Positions 37,926 to 45,894 are shown, counted from the first letter of the stretch. The stretch is 50,679 bases of DNA from CAJPQU01 sp052170475 (GCA_052170475.1 JBQNAL010000014.1:1-50679), one strand, 5' to 3'. The notes: a model not told the origin generated them from the letters alone. Made by a program: numbers and translations.

Positions 37926-38984
37926 ATGATGATTGATCTTGCCCTGTCTTGGTCGGACGTGGAAGGAAATTTCCTCATTCCGGCACTCATCTTAAGCCTT
38001 TCCCTGCTCATGGGATTCATCATCAACTATCTTCTTCGCCGCTACATCGCCCGCCACACCGACCTCGCCCCGGATTCTGCCCTCGGCGTTCTCCTCCATG
38101 CGGTGCGCGGTCTGCCGCGCCTTTGGTGCTTCGCCATCGGCGTCTACTGGACGATTCACACCGTGGGGCTCATCGAGCCGGTAGAGCGCCTCCTCGCTTA
38201 CATCCTCTTCACCATTCTCGTCTTCAGCATCACCCGGGTCATCGTCCGCACCTTGGAGCGCATCATTTCCCTGCGCACGGCGGAAGCCGGCTCGGCCGCC
38301 GCCACCACGTCGCTGCTCACGAATCTCGTTTCCATTACCATCTACGCGGCGGGCGCCATCATCATCTTGGGCTACTACGGCATCTCCATCGCGCCGCTGA
38401 TCACCGCCTTGGGCGTCGGCGGCATGGCGGTGGCGCTCGGCCTGCAGGACTCGCTCTCCAACCTCTTCGCGGGGCTTCACCTCATCCTCTCCAAGCAGGT
38501 GCGCGTCGGCGACTACATCCGCCTCGACAGCGACAGCGAAGGGCGCGTCACCGACATCACGTGGCGCTACACGACCATCCTCACCAGCGCCAACAACACC
38601 GTCGTCGTCCCCAACGCGAAACTCTCCGCCGCGACCCTCACCAACTACGATATGCCAGAATCTCAGATCGCCGTCGTCCTCCCGGTCGGCGTCAGCTACG
38701 ACAGCGACTTGGAGAAGGTGGAAGCCGTCACCCTCGCCGTCGCTTGCGCCGTGATGGAGCGCATCGAAGGCTCGGTGGTCAAAGCCCCCGCCGTGTACTT
38801 CCACACCTTCGGCGACTCCTCCATCGACTTCAACGTCGTCCTCCACGCGCGGCGCTTCACGGATCGCGCCAAACTCAAGCACGCGTTCATCAAAGAGCTG
38901 ACCCGCCGCTACCGAGAGGAAGGCATCGACATCCCCTTCCCCGTCCGCACCATCCTGCGCCCGGACAATCCCCCTGCGTCGTGA
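37926..38984 (+). CDS. MscS-family mechanosensitive channel
   Basis: A 352-residue inner-membrane channel that opens under membrane tension to release solutes. Four hydrophobic helices are seen (about 15-35, 60-80, 90-110 and 130-165), one more than in E. coli MscS. The pore helix GVGGMAVALGLQDSLSNLFAG is typical, followed by the beta domain GDYIRLDSDSEGRVTDITWRYTTI with the usual NNTVVVPNAKL, and a C-terminal alpha/beta domain. AAAGGA precedes ATG 37926. It lies 50 bp after hicB on the same strand and ends at a terminator. Confidence 0.94.
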   Translation: MMIDLALSWSDVEGNFLIPALILSLSLLMGFIINYLLRRYIARHTDLAPDSALGVLLHAVRGLPRLWCFAIGVYWTIHTVGLIEPVERLLAYILFTILVFSITRVIVRTLERIISLRTAEAGSAAATTSLLTNLVSITIYAAGAIIILGYYGISIAPLITALGVGGMAVALGLQDSLSNLFAGLHLILSKQVRVGDYIRLDSDSEGRVTDITWRYTTILTSANNTVVVPNAKLSAATLTNYDMPESQIAVVLPVGVSYDSDLEKVEAVTLAVACAVMERIEGSVVKAPAVYFHTFGDSSIDFNVVLHARRFTDRAKLKHAFIKELTRRYREEGIDIPFPVRTILRPDNPPAS

Positions 38985-38998
38985 CCCCCACGCCCTCC

Positions 38999-39149
38999 TT
39001 TTCCACAGATAAAAAAAGTTATGCACATCGCATTTTGTGGATAACTTTTTCTTTCGCTTCCCGCCTCCTCGGGAAGCCTTTTTTTACGCCGCTTTCGTTT
39101 TTCCGATGCCCGTCCGTTTTCTTTTATGAATCTCTTTTCTTGTGGATAA
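38999..39149. promoter_or_regulatory. Cluster of four DnaA boxes upstream of nrdD
   Basis: Nine-base matches to TTWTNCACA: 38999-39007 (TTTTCCACA, plus), 39019-39027 (TTATGCACA, plus), 39036-39044 (TTATCCACA on minus, perfect) and 39141-39149 (TTATCCACA on minus, perfect). Boxes two and three face each other over 8 bp. The set lies in the AT-rich gap between mscS and nrdD. Confidence 0.7.
39056..39085 (+). terminator. Rho-independent terminator of mscS
   Basis: Perfect 8-bp arms GCTTCCCG (39056-39063) and CGGGAAGC (39070-39077) are followed by seven T. It isolates the nrd promoter from upstream transcription. Confidence 0.9.
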
Positions 39150-39165
39150 CCCGGGCAGCAAACAA

Positions 39166-39206
39166 CTACATATAGTATTCCTGTTGACGCTCCCCAATAG
39201 ATATTG
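39166..39206. promoter_or_regulatory. Pair of NrdR boxes
   Basis: Box 1 CTACATATAG (39166-39175) differs at one base from the consensus CWATATATWG. Box 2 ATAGATATTG (39197-39206) matches 8 of 10. Their centres are 31 bp apart, three helical turns, the standard spacing for NrdR. The pair brackets the -35 element and box 2 abuts the -10, so bound NrdR-(d)ATP should repress. Confidence 0.8.
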
Positions 39207-39212
39207 TATAAT
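39184..39212 (+). promoter_or_regulatory. Promoter of the nrdD operon
   Basis: -35 TTGACG (39184-39189), 17-bp spacer and a perfect -10 TATAAT (39207-39212), 35 bp before the start codon. Confidence 0.92.
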
Positions 39213-39247
39213 CCGGGATAGAAACCACAGGAAGGGAAGCGAATCAC

Positions 39248-41521
39248 GTGTCGGAACCTGCGATCACGCACATCCGCAAGCGAAACGGCGACATCGTCGC
39301 CTTTGATGCCGCGAAGATCACCGTCGCCATCCAGAAAGCCAACTTGGAATCGACGGATCAAACCTTTACGAAACGACAACTAGACGCGCTGACAAAAAGC
39401 GTCATCCTCAGCATCCGCGACCAAAAAACGCCGGGCGTCGAGTACATCCAAGACGCGGTGGAGCGGGCGCTCATCAGAAACAATTACGCCAGCACCGCCA
39501 AGGCCTACATCCTCTACCGGGCGGATCACACCCGCATCCGTGAGGCGGAAGTGGATCTCATGGACATCTACAACGATCTGACGTACAAAGCCTCCCGCGA
39601 AGCGGATCTCAAGCGGGAGAACGCCAACATCGACGCCGACACCGCCATGGGTACGATGCTGAAATACGGCTCGGAAGGCTCGAAGTATTTCATCATCCAT
39701 CGCATCCTGCCGAAGGACATCGCCGCCGCCCATGTGAACGGCGATATTCACATTCACGACATGGATTTCTACATGCTCACGGAGACCTGCTGCCAGATCG
39801 ACCTCTTGAAGCTCTTCCATGACGGCTTTTCCACCGGACACGGCTACCTGCGGGAGCCAAACGACATCCGCTCCTACGCGGCGTTAGGCTGCATCGCCAT
39901 TCAGGCGAATCAGAACGAAATGCACGGCGGCCAGTCCATTCCCAACTTCGACTACGCGATGGCGCCCGGCGTCGTGAAGACGTTCCGCAAGCAGTATTTC
40001 ATTCACTTGGGCGACTATTTTGCCGCCGCCTTGGGGATGGCCTTGGCGGACGCCCGACTCCTCGCCAAGGCCATCAAGGAGAATCTCCCGGCGGATCTCC
40101 GCTTCTCGTCCGCCGACGACTTCAAGCGCCGCCTGATGGACTTCCTGCCGGCGCACCAAGCGCGGGGCGGCTATCAGCCCATCAGCGCCGAAGCGGCGGG
40201 CGCAGCGCACGACTTTGCCGTCCGCGCCGCCACAGAAGCCACCGATCAGGCCACCTTCCAAGCGATGGAAGCCTTCATTCACAACCTCAATACCATGAAC
40301 TCCCGCGCGGGGGCGCAGGTTCCCTTCAGCTCCGTCAACTACGGCACCGACACCTCCCCCGAAGCCCGCATGGTCATCAAAAACCTTCTCTTGGCGACAA
40401 AGTCGGGCCTCGGCAACGGCGAGACGCCCATCTTCCCGGTGCAGATCTTCAAGGTCAAAGAAGGCGTCAACTACGAGCCGGGCGATCCCAATTACGACCT
40501 CTTCCAGCTGGCCATGGAGACCTCCGCCAAGCGGCTCTTCCCCAACTTCAGCTTCTTGGACGCGCCCTTTAACAAGCAATATTACCGCCCCAACGACTAC
40601 AATTCCGAAGTCGCCTACATGGGCTGCCGCACTCGGGTCATGGGGAACGTCCACGACCCGAGCCGAGAGGTCACCTGCGGGCGCGGGAATCTGAGCTTCA
40701 CCAGCGTCAATTTGCCGCGTCTCGCCTTGGAGGCCAAGGGAGATTTAGAGAAATTCTACGAGGGATTGGACGAAATGACGGAACTCGTCATCCGCCAGCT
40801 CTACCACCGCTTCAAGATCCAGTGCGCCAAGCACGCCCGAAACTACCCCTTCCTCATGGGGCAGGGGGTCTGGATCGATTCCGAGACGCTGACGCCGGAC
40901 GATTCCATCGCCGAACTCTTAAAGCACGGCACCCTCACCATGGGCTTCATCGGCCTCGCCGAGTGCCTCAAAGCCCTCCTCGGCAAGCACCACGGCGAAT
41001 CCCCCGACGCGCAGAAATTGGGGCTTCAGATCGTCGGTCGGATGCGCCGCCACATGGACGAGGAATCGGCGCGCACCGGCCTCAACTTCACCCTCATCGC
41101 CACGCCGGCGGAAGGCCTTTCCGGGCGCTTCGTCCGCCTCGACCGCCAGCGCTACGGAAACACCAAAGGTGTCACGGATCGGGACTACTACACGAACAGC
41201 TTCCATGTCCCGGTCTACTACCCCATCGCCGCCGCCAAGAAGATCGCCATCGAGGCGCCCTACCACGCCATGACGAACGCCGGTCACATCAGCTACGTGG
41301 AGATGGACGGCGACCCCACGAAGAACCTCAAGGCCTTCGAAGCGCTCATCCGCTGTATGCACGACCACGGCATCGGCTACGGCTCCGTGAACCACCCCGT
41401 AGATCGCGACCCGGTCTGCGGCTACAACGGGCTCATTGATAATGTCTGCCCCCGCTGCGGCAGAAGCGAAGCCGAACACCGTCACCGCCGCGTCATCCCC
41501 CGCATCACCTGCGGGCACTGA
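39248..41521 (+). CDS. nrdD: Anaerobic (class III) ribonucleoside-triphosphate reductase catalytic subunit, lacking the glycyl-radical segment
   Basis: Reduces ribonucleotides to deoxyribonucleotides without oxygen. Residues 1-95 form an ATP-cone (IRKRNGDIVAFDAAKI), the allosteric switch. The catalytic barrel follows, with C460 in YMGCRT as the probable thiyl-radical cysteine and GRGNLSFTSVNLPRLA after it. Near the end come HPVDRDPVCGYNGLIDNVCPRCG, the zinc-site region, and the protein stops at PRITCGH. A normal NrdD continues here through RRI-T/C-GYL-type glycyl-radical loop and about 30 further residues; that stretch is absent and is found instead in the next gene. The end is a clean TGA, 36 bp before that gene. 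RIT-CGH may be a remnant of the loop. GTG 39248 is the start, with GGAAGGGA about 10 bases upstream. It is inferred to need the next protein in trans. Confidence 0.93.
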   Translation: MSEPAITHIRKRNGDIVAFDAAKITVAIQKANLESTDQTFTKRQLDALTKSVILSIRDQKTPGVEYIQDAVERALIRNNYASTAKAYILYRADHTRIREAEVDLMDIYNDLTYKASREADLKRENANIDADTAMGTMLKYGSEGSKYFIIHRILPKDIAAAHVNGDIHIHDMDFYMLTETCCQIDLLKLFHDGFSTGHGYLREPNDIRSYAALGCIAIQANQNEMHGGQSIPNFDYAMAPGVVKTFRKQYFIHLGDYFAAALGMALADARLLAKAIKENLPADLRFSSADDFKRRLMDFLPAHQARGGYQPISAEAAGAAHDFAVRAATEATDQATFQAMEAFIHNLNTMNSRAGAQVPFSSVNYGTDTSPEARMVIKNLLLATKSGLGNGETPIFPVQIFKVKEGVNYEPGDPNYDLFQLAMETSAKRLFPNFSFLDAPFNKQYYRPNDYNSEVAYMGCRTRVMGNVHDPSREVTCGRGNLSFTSVNLPRLALEAKGDLEKFYEGLDEMTELVIRQLYHRFKIQCAKHARNYPFLMGQGVWIDSETLTPDDSIAELLKHGTLTMGFIGLAECLKALLGKHHGESPDAQKLGLQIVGRMRRHMDEESARTGLNFTLIATPAEGLSGRFVRLDRQRYGNTKGVTDRDYYTNSFHVPVYYPIAAAKKIAIEAPYHAMTNAGHISYVEMDGDPTKNLKAFEALIRCMHDHGIGYGSVNHPVDRDPVCGYNGLIDNVCPRCGRSEAEHRHRRVIPRITCGH

Positions 41522-41557
41522 CCGGCTAAAAAATCTCAACAGAAGGGAAGATCAACC

Positions 41558-41860
41558 ATGATCGTCAACGGAACAGAAATCATCATCAAAGACCTCGAAG
41601 GAGTATCGGAGCAGGAAGTCCTCGCCTACATGGACTACATCCATGAGGATAACCCCGACGATGAAATCGGCACCTTGGAACTCTCCCCCGCAGACGGCGG
41701 ACACATCGCCTTGGAGTACACCCTGCGCCCGCCGAAATTTCAGCGCATCCGCCGCATCACCGGCTACCTCGTCGGCACGACCGACCGCTGGAACAACGCC
41801 AAGCGCGCGGAAGAGCATGACCGGGTAAAACACGATCTTCGCGAAGCCTCCGCTTCGTAA
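41558..41860 (+). CDS. Separate glycyl-radical subunit of class III ribonucleotide reductase
   Basis: A 100-residue protein in two parts. Residues 1-57 (MIVNGTEIIIKDLEGVSEQE...) are a small domain with no counterpart in full-length NrdD that I recognise. Residues 60-94 contain FQRIRRITGYLVGTTDRWNNAKRAEEHDRVKH in effect, the C-terminal glycyl-radical segment of class III reductases, with the radical glycine at G69. It has its own ribosome site (AAGGGA, 9 bases before ATG 41558), lies 36 bp after nrdD and is followed by nrdG. It plausibly docks onto the truncated NrdD, is charged by NrdG and delivers the radical to C460. This resembles GrcA/YfiD on pyruvate formate-lyase, but here NrdD has no usable glycine loop of its own. 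A sequencing frameshift does not explain the extra N-terminal domain. Confidence 0.85.
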   Translation: MIVNGTEIIIKDLEGVSEQEVLAYMDYIHEDNPDDEIGTLELSPADGGHIALEYTLRPPKFQRIRRITGYLVGTTDRWNNAKRAEEHDRVKHDLREASAS

Positions 41861-41907
41861 CCTTCCGGCACAAAAACGCGCAGACGCTGCAAAAAGCCCG
41901 ATTCGCC

Positions 41908-41948
41908 AAAACCCTCCTGCGCCGAAAAGGGTGCAGGAGGGTTTTATA
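41908..41948 (+). terminator. Terminator or attenuator between the glycyl-radical subunit gene and nrdG
   Basis: Perfect 13-bp arms (41908-41920 and 41933-41945, AAAACCCTCCTGC / GCAGGAGGGTTTT) plus three inner near-pairs are followed by a short T run. Placed 40 bp before nrdG, it should lower nrdG expression relative to the reductase. Confidence 0.85.
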
Positions 41949-41985
41949 CTCGGTGCAACCATTTTCCTCGCGGAGGTAATCGCCC

Positions 41986-42486
41986 ATGGAACTTCGCATC
42001 GCCGGAACCGTTGACGACTCCGTCGTCGATGGCGACGGCTACCGCTTCACCATCTTCACCCAAGGATGTCCCCACGCCTGTCCTGGCTGCCAAAACCCCG
42101 AAACATGGGACTTTGCCGGCGGGAAGCTCGTCGATACCGACGACCTCCTCCCCCAAATTTTGGCCAATCCCCTCCTCTCCGGCGTCACCTTCAGCGGCGG
42201 CGAACCCTTCGCCCAAGCCGCCCCCTTGGCCGACTTAGCCAACAAACTGCGCCCCCACGGCCTCACCCGCTGGGCGTATACCGGCTACACCTTAGAGGCG
42301 CTCATGGCGCGAAAGGAGCCCGCCATCGACGCGCTGCTCTCCACCTTAGACATTTTGGTGGACGGCCGCTTTCTCCTCGGCGAGCGCGATCTCACTCTGC
42401 GCTTTCGCGGCTCGAAAAATCAGCGGATCATCGACATGAACCGCACCCGCGCCGAAGGGCGGATCGTCCTCCAATACGACGATTGA
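41986..42486 (+). CDS. nrdG: Anaerobic ribonucleotide reductase activating protein (radical SAM)
   Basis: A 166-residue activase that uses a 4Fe-4S cluster and S-adenosylmethionine to form the glycyl radical. The cluster motif CPHACPGC gives C28, C32 and C35 (CxxxCxxC). TFSGGEP is the usual SAM-binding segment, and the C-terminus LRFRGSKNQRIIDM is typical of NrdG. GCGGAGG lies about 8 bases before ATG 41986. Its substrate here would be the separate 100-residue subunit rather than NrdD. A TATACT at 41945-41950 may be a weak private -10. Confidence 0.95.
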   Translation: MELRIAGTVDDSVVDGDGYRFTIFTQGCPHACPGCQNPETWDFAGGKLVDTDDLLPQILANPLLSGVTFSGGEPFAQAAPLADLANKLRPHGLTRWAYTGYTLEALMARKEPAIDALLSTLDILVDGRFLLGERDLTLRFRGSKNQRIIDMNRTRAEGRIVLQYDD

Positions 42487-42581
42487 GCGCGCAACGAAGC
42501 GCCCGCTAAGACGTCAACCATCAGGGTTCGTGCCATGGTATATCCTGCCAACCCCACCGTCACATCAAAGGAGGCTTTTCT

Positions 42582-43700
42582 ATGACCTTTTCCCACACCC
42601 TTCTCCTCTGCACATCGCTCGTCCTGTCCCTCCTCGTTTCCGGCTGCGCCCAAGGTGCGCCGAAATCCATGCCCGTCGGCATCGTACAGAAAAATGTCCC
42701 CCAAGAGAACCAGCGGGAAATCTATCTCGCCGGCGGCTGCTTTTGGGGCATGGAAACGCTGCTGCGCCTCCTCTACGGCGTCGTCTCCGTCGAGAGCGGA
42801 TACGCCAACGGCTACACGGAAAACCCCAGCTACCGCGACGTCTGCCAAGAGAGCGGCCACGCCGAAACCGTCCACGTCGTCTACGATCCCGCCACACTGC
42901 CCCTCTCGCGCCTCTTGGACGTCTACTTTCGCGCCATCGATCCCACGGCGAAGGATCGTCAAGGCAACGACCGGGGCGTCCAGTACCGCACCGGCATCTA
43001 CTTCACCCGTGACGAGGACGCCGCCGTCATCGAAGAAGCGCTCTCAAAGCTCCAGCAGCGGTACGCGCAGCCATTGGCGATTGAGGCCACCCCCCTCGTC
43101 AACTTCTACCGAGCAGAAGAGGAGCATCAGGAATACCTCATCAAGAACCCTCAAGGCTACTGCCACATCCCCCGCTACCTCTTCGACGAAGCTTATAAAG
43201 CCAACCGCCGCGCACCGGGGCAAGGCGACGCCCCCGTCACGAAGGACACCGTCTACGAAAAACCCGATGCGGCGACACTAAAAGAAACGCTCACGCCCAT
43301 GGCCTACGCCGTCACCCAGGAAGCGGCCACCGAGCCGCCCTTCCAAAACGCCTACGACAAGGAATTTCGTGAAGGCATCTACTGCGACGTCACCACCGGG
43401 CAGCCCCTCTTCGTCTCCACGGCGAAATTTGACGCCGGCTGCGGCTGGCCTGCCTTCTCCCGCCCCATCGAGAGCGCCCTCATCGAAGAGCGCACCGACC
43501 GCTCCCTCGGCATGACCCGCACCGAAGTCGTCGCCAAGACCAGCGGCGCACACTTGGGACACGTCTTCGACGATGGGCCGAAGCAGGACGGCGGTCTTCG
43601 CTACTGCATCAACAGCGCCGCCCTGCGCTTTATTCCGCGGGAAGAAATGGCCGCCCAAGGGTACGCCGCCTACTTAGTCCTTTTCGAGAACGAACCGTAA
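42582..43700 (+). CDS. msrAB: Lipoprotein methionine sulfoxide reductase MsrA-MsrB fusion
   Basis: A 372-residue envelope repair enzyme that reduces both epimers of methionine sulfoxide. The lipobox LVSGC (modified Cys 22) anchors it to a membrane, facing the periplasm. MsrA covers about residues 45-205 with catalytic Cys in GGCFWG (C53). MsrB covers about 232-365 with GCGWPAF, HLGHVFDDGP and the catalytic Cys in RYCINSAALRF. The Cys pairs that bind zinc in some MsrB proteins are missing, so this is the zinc-free form. There is no TlpA/thioredoxin domain as in Neisseria PilB, so an electron donor must come from elsewhere. AAAGGAGG precedes the ATG. A TGGTATATC at 42536-42544 is a possible extended -10. 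Confidence 0.96.
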   Translation: MTFSHTLLLCTSLVLSLLVSGCAQGAPKSMPVGIVQKNVPQENQREIYLAGGCFWGMETLLRLLYGVVSVESGYANGYTENPSYRDVCQESGHAETVHVVYDPATLPLSRLLDVYFRAIDPTAKDRQGNDRGVQYRTGIYFTRDEDAAVIEEALSKLQQRYAQPLAIEATPLVNFYRAEEEHQEYLIKNPQGYCHIPRYLFDEAYKANRRAPGQGDAPVTKDTVYEKPDAATLKETLTPMAYAVTQEAATEPPFQNAYDKEFREGIYCDVTTGQPLFVSTAKFDAGCGWPAFSRPIESALIEERTDRSLGMTRTEVVAKTSGAHLGHVFDDGPKQDGGLRYCINSAALRFIPREEMAAQGYAAYLVLFENEP

Positions 43701-43710
43701 CGCCATACAG

Positions 43711-43742
43711 AAAAAGCCTCCGCAAAAGCGGAGGCTTTTTCT
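43711..43742. terminator. Bidirectional rho-independent terminator
   Basis: Perfect 13-bp arms AAAAAGCCTCCGC (43711-43723) and its complement (43728-43740), A run and T run on either side. Ends msrAB and can also end the convergent gene. Confidence 0.93.
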
Positions 43743-43782
43743 TTGCCACCCATCTCTTCCCGTGCGACTTTCCCCGCTACAT

Positions 43783-45894
43783 TCAACTGCGCAAAAATTC
43801 GGCTTCCTCCGCGATCTCCTTGGGTAGCGCCTCGCCCGGCTTTAAGCGCTGTACTTTCCGAATCAAGAGATCCAGCGCGTGAACCTTCGCACTCTGCGTC
43901 ACGCCCCAGTGCTCCATGAGCGGCTGGAACTGGGGATTACTCGCCAAGGACTTACGGAATTTTTTCGATAAGGTGCAGTAGCGGAACAAAATCTCCCGCG
44001 CCACCTTATTGAGGCGCGGCAGCCCGAACGCCTCATTTTGAATGTAGCGCTCGTACTCCGCGACAAATACGCTCTTATAATCGTTGCGCGCCTTTTGCAG
44101 CGCGAGCTTGACGCGCTCCTTCATCTCGCTGGAGAGATTCCCGTTCTTCTTGTAGAACTGGAGATACTTCACATATTCCGACGTCAGCGACAACTCGCTG
44201 ATGTCCGTATAGCGCACGCCTTGGAGGCGACGGCACATCTCCCAGCGGAACTGGGCGCACATCCTTGTGATCGTTTCGTCCAGCTCCTCCGAATGGAACA
44301 CGGACAATACCATGTGCGCAGGCGTCGTCCGCTTCACGCCCTCGATCTCCTGCCACATCAGCCCCCGATTGCCGACATTCGGCATCAAGATCACATAGGG
44401 GCGCACCTCGGTATTGTAGATGAACCGCGAGATTTTCAGCTCGGGGAACTCGGTCAGCACAGGGCGATAGAAACAGCCAAAGTCAATGTCCGTCACCTTG
44501 GTGAGCGCCGCCTCGACCCGCGCTGGATCCGCGAGGCACTTATCCAGCGGACGAATCACATCCTGCGCCGTAAAGACGGGAACGAACGCCGCCATGCGCC
44601 CATTCGTGATCCGATTCGCGCTCTTGAACATGTTCTGGATCTCAAAGCGCACCATCGCGCGGCGATCCGTCATCAGCTCATCCGCCCGCTGCTGCGTGAT
44701 GGAGGCCGTCCGCACCTCCTCCCGGAGATAATCCACCCAATCGTTATCAAACTCATTTTTGGACGGCATCGCCACCCCTTGATAAATCTTGACGAGCCAA
44801 TCATAAAGCGACAGGATCCGTCCCGCCGGATCCGCCTCCCAGCCCACCGCCGCGCGGTACAGCGCCGCCGTATTGGCCTCTCCGGCAAGCCCTTCATCGG
44901 CAAAGCCAAACAAGAAAAACATCCGCACCTCAGCGGGCACATGCGCCGTCTCCATGCTCTTAAAAAAGGCGGCCTCGTAAACCTGATAGAACCCATCGGC
45001 GATGGAGCGGCGAAGATGGCGCATCTCATCCGACTTCGCCCGCCGATCCTCCATATCCATGAACTGTTTCAGATCGCGCCGGAACGCATCCGCGACTTCC
45101 ATCTTGACAGAGGAAAACGCCAAGATCACATCGAGCGCATCCGTAATGGCGGGCACATCGTCCGATGCGCCCCGCGCCATGGCGTCCACCTTCGACTTGA
45201 CATCATAAAAGGAAGTCATGAACGCTTCCGAGGCCGCCCGCGTCCGCCCGATAAAATCCGTCGCCGCCTCGATCTCCTTGCCGACCCGCCGCCCAGTCGT
45301 CGAGGCGCGCATGAACGCGTCCACGCAAAAGCGCACATCGAGCGCATAGAGCGTCTCCTTGAGCTCCGCCGCCCGCTCAGCGAACGCCCGACACACGTCC
45401 GCCTCCCAGCCAAACCCGACGCGCGACGGCTCAAACATCGGAAGACGTTCCACAAAGGCGAATTGCGTTGGCGCCATTTGCAGCTTCACGCACAGAAACT
45501 GGTAATCATTGTAATTGTACTTGATCTCCTTGCCAAGCTCCGTCGCCGCATCTTCCGTCGCCGACAGAGCCTCGAGCATCCGCTTCGTCAGCGCCATGCT
45601 CTCCTCCGCCAACGCGGGGGCGAGGTTCGGCACACTCAGCACCGCCTCCGCCAGATCCTCCGCCACCAAATAGGGAAAGGTCATGAGGGTGGTATCTTCG
45701 AGCGCCACATAATCGAAGGCGTATCCCTCCTTGGGCAGATAGATCGCCCCCGCCACGGTTCCTGCACCCAAACGAACCTCTACCTCATCCCCATCCGTCA
45801 TCACCAGCGCTCCAGACAGCACCATCTCTACCTGCTGCACCCTTTCCCCTCGACGGTGAAGCACTTGTCCTTTTCCCAGCGTAACCTTTTCCAT
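43783..45894 (-). CDS. Large cyclic-nucleotide-binding-domain protein of unknown function
   Basis: A 703-residue protein. Residues 1-110 look like a cNMP-binding (Crp-like) beta-roll: LGKGQVLHRRGERVQQVEMVLSGALVM, then LGAGTVAGAIYLPKEGYAFDYVALEDTTLMTFPY. The phosphate-binding R of true cAMP receptors is not evident. The rest is mostly helical and soluble-looking, without a helix-turn-helix, kinase, cyclase or membrane segment that I recognise. Similar architecture, a CNB domain plus a long unknown C-terminus, seems to occur in Clostridia and Negativicutes, but I cannot name a function. I chose ATG 45894 (GGAGGG about 10 bases upstream, domain starts at once). TTG 45972 has a better-spaced GAGGAG and is a real alternative that adds 26 residues. 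It stands alone with its own promoter. Confidence 0.8.
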   Translation of the reverse strand: MEKVTLGKGQVLHRRGERVQQVEMVLSGALVMTDGDEVEVRLGAGTVAGAIYLPKEGYAFDYVALEDTTLMTFPYLVAEDLAEAVLSVPNLAPALAEESMALTKRMLEALSATEDAATELGKEIKYNYNDYQFLCVKLQMAPTQFAFVERLPMFEPSRVGFGWEADVCRAFAERAAELKETLYALDVRFCVDAFMRASTTGRRVGKEIEAATDFIGRTRAASEAFMTSFYDVKSKVDAMARGASDDVPAITDALDVILAFSSVKMEVADAFRRDLKQFMDMEDRRAKSDEMRHLRRSIADGFYQVYEAAFFKSMETAHVPAEVRMFFLFGFADEGLAGEANTAALYRAAVGWEADPAGRILSLYDWLVKIYQGVAMPSKNEFDNDWVDYLREEVRTASITQQRADELMTDRRAMVRFEIQNMFKSANRITNGRMAAFVPVFTAQDVIRPLDKCLADPARVEAALTKVTDIDFGCFYRPVLTEFPELKISRFIYNTEVRPYVILMPNVGNRGLMWQEIEGVKRTTPAHMVLSVFHSEELDETITRMCAQFRWEMCRRLQGVRYTDISELSLTSEYVKYLQFYKKNGNLSSEMKERVKLALQKARNDYKSVFVAEYERYIQNEAFGLPRLNKVAREILFRYCTLSKKFRKSLASNPQFQPLMEHWGVTQSAKVHALDLLIRKVQRLKPGEALPKEIAEEAEFLRS

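Noticed and set aside
37992..39026. 344-codon minus-strand frame antisense to mscS
   Set aside because: MscS motifs are clear on plus; the antisense product is Asp/Glu/Val/Arg-rich with no domain.
38999..39149. Chromosomal replication origin
   Set aside because: Four DnaA boxes alone, no dnaA, dnaN or AT-rich unwinding array next to them; a regulatory cluster is simpler.
41480..41600. Simple frameshift or nonsense mutation splitting nrdD
   Set aside because: The downstream ORF carries 57 residues unrelated to NrdD plus its own ribosome site before the radical segment, which a point mutation cannot create.
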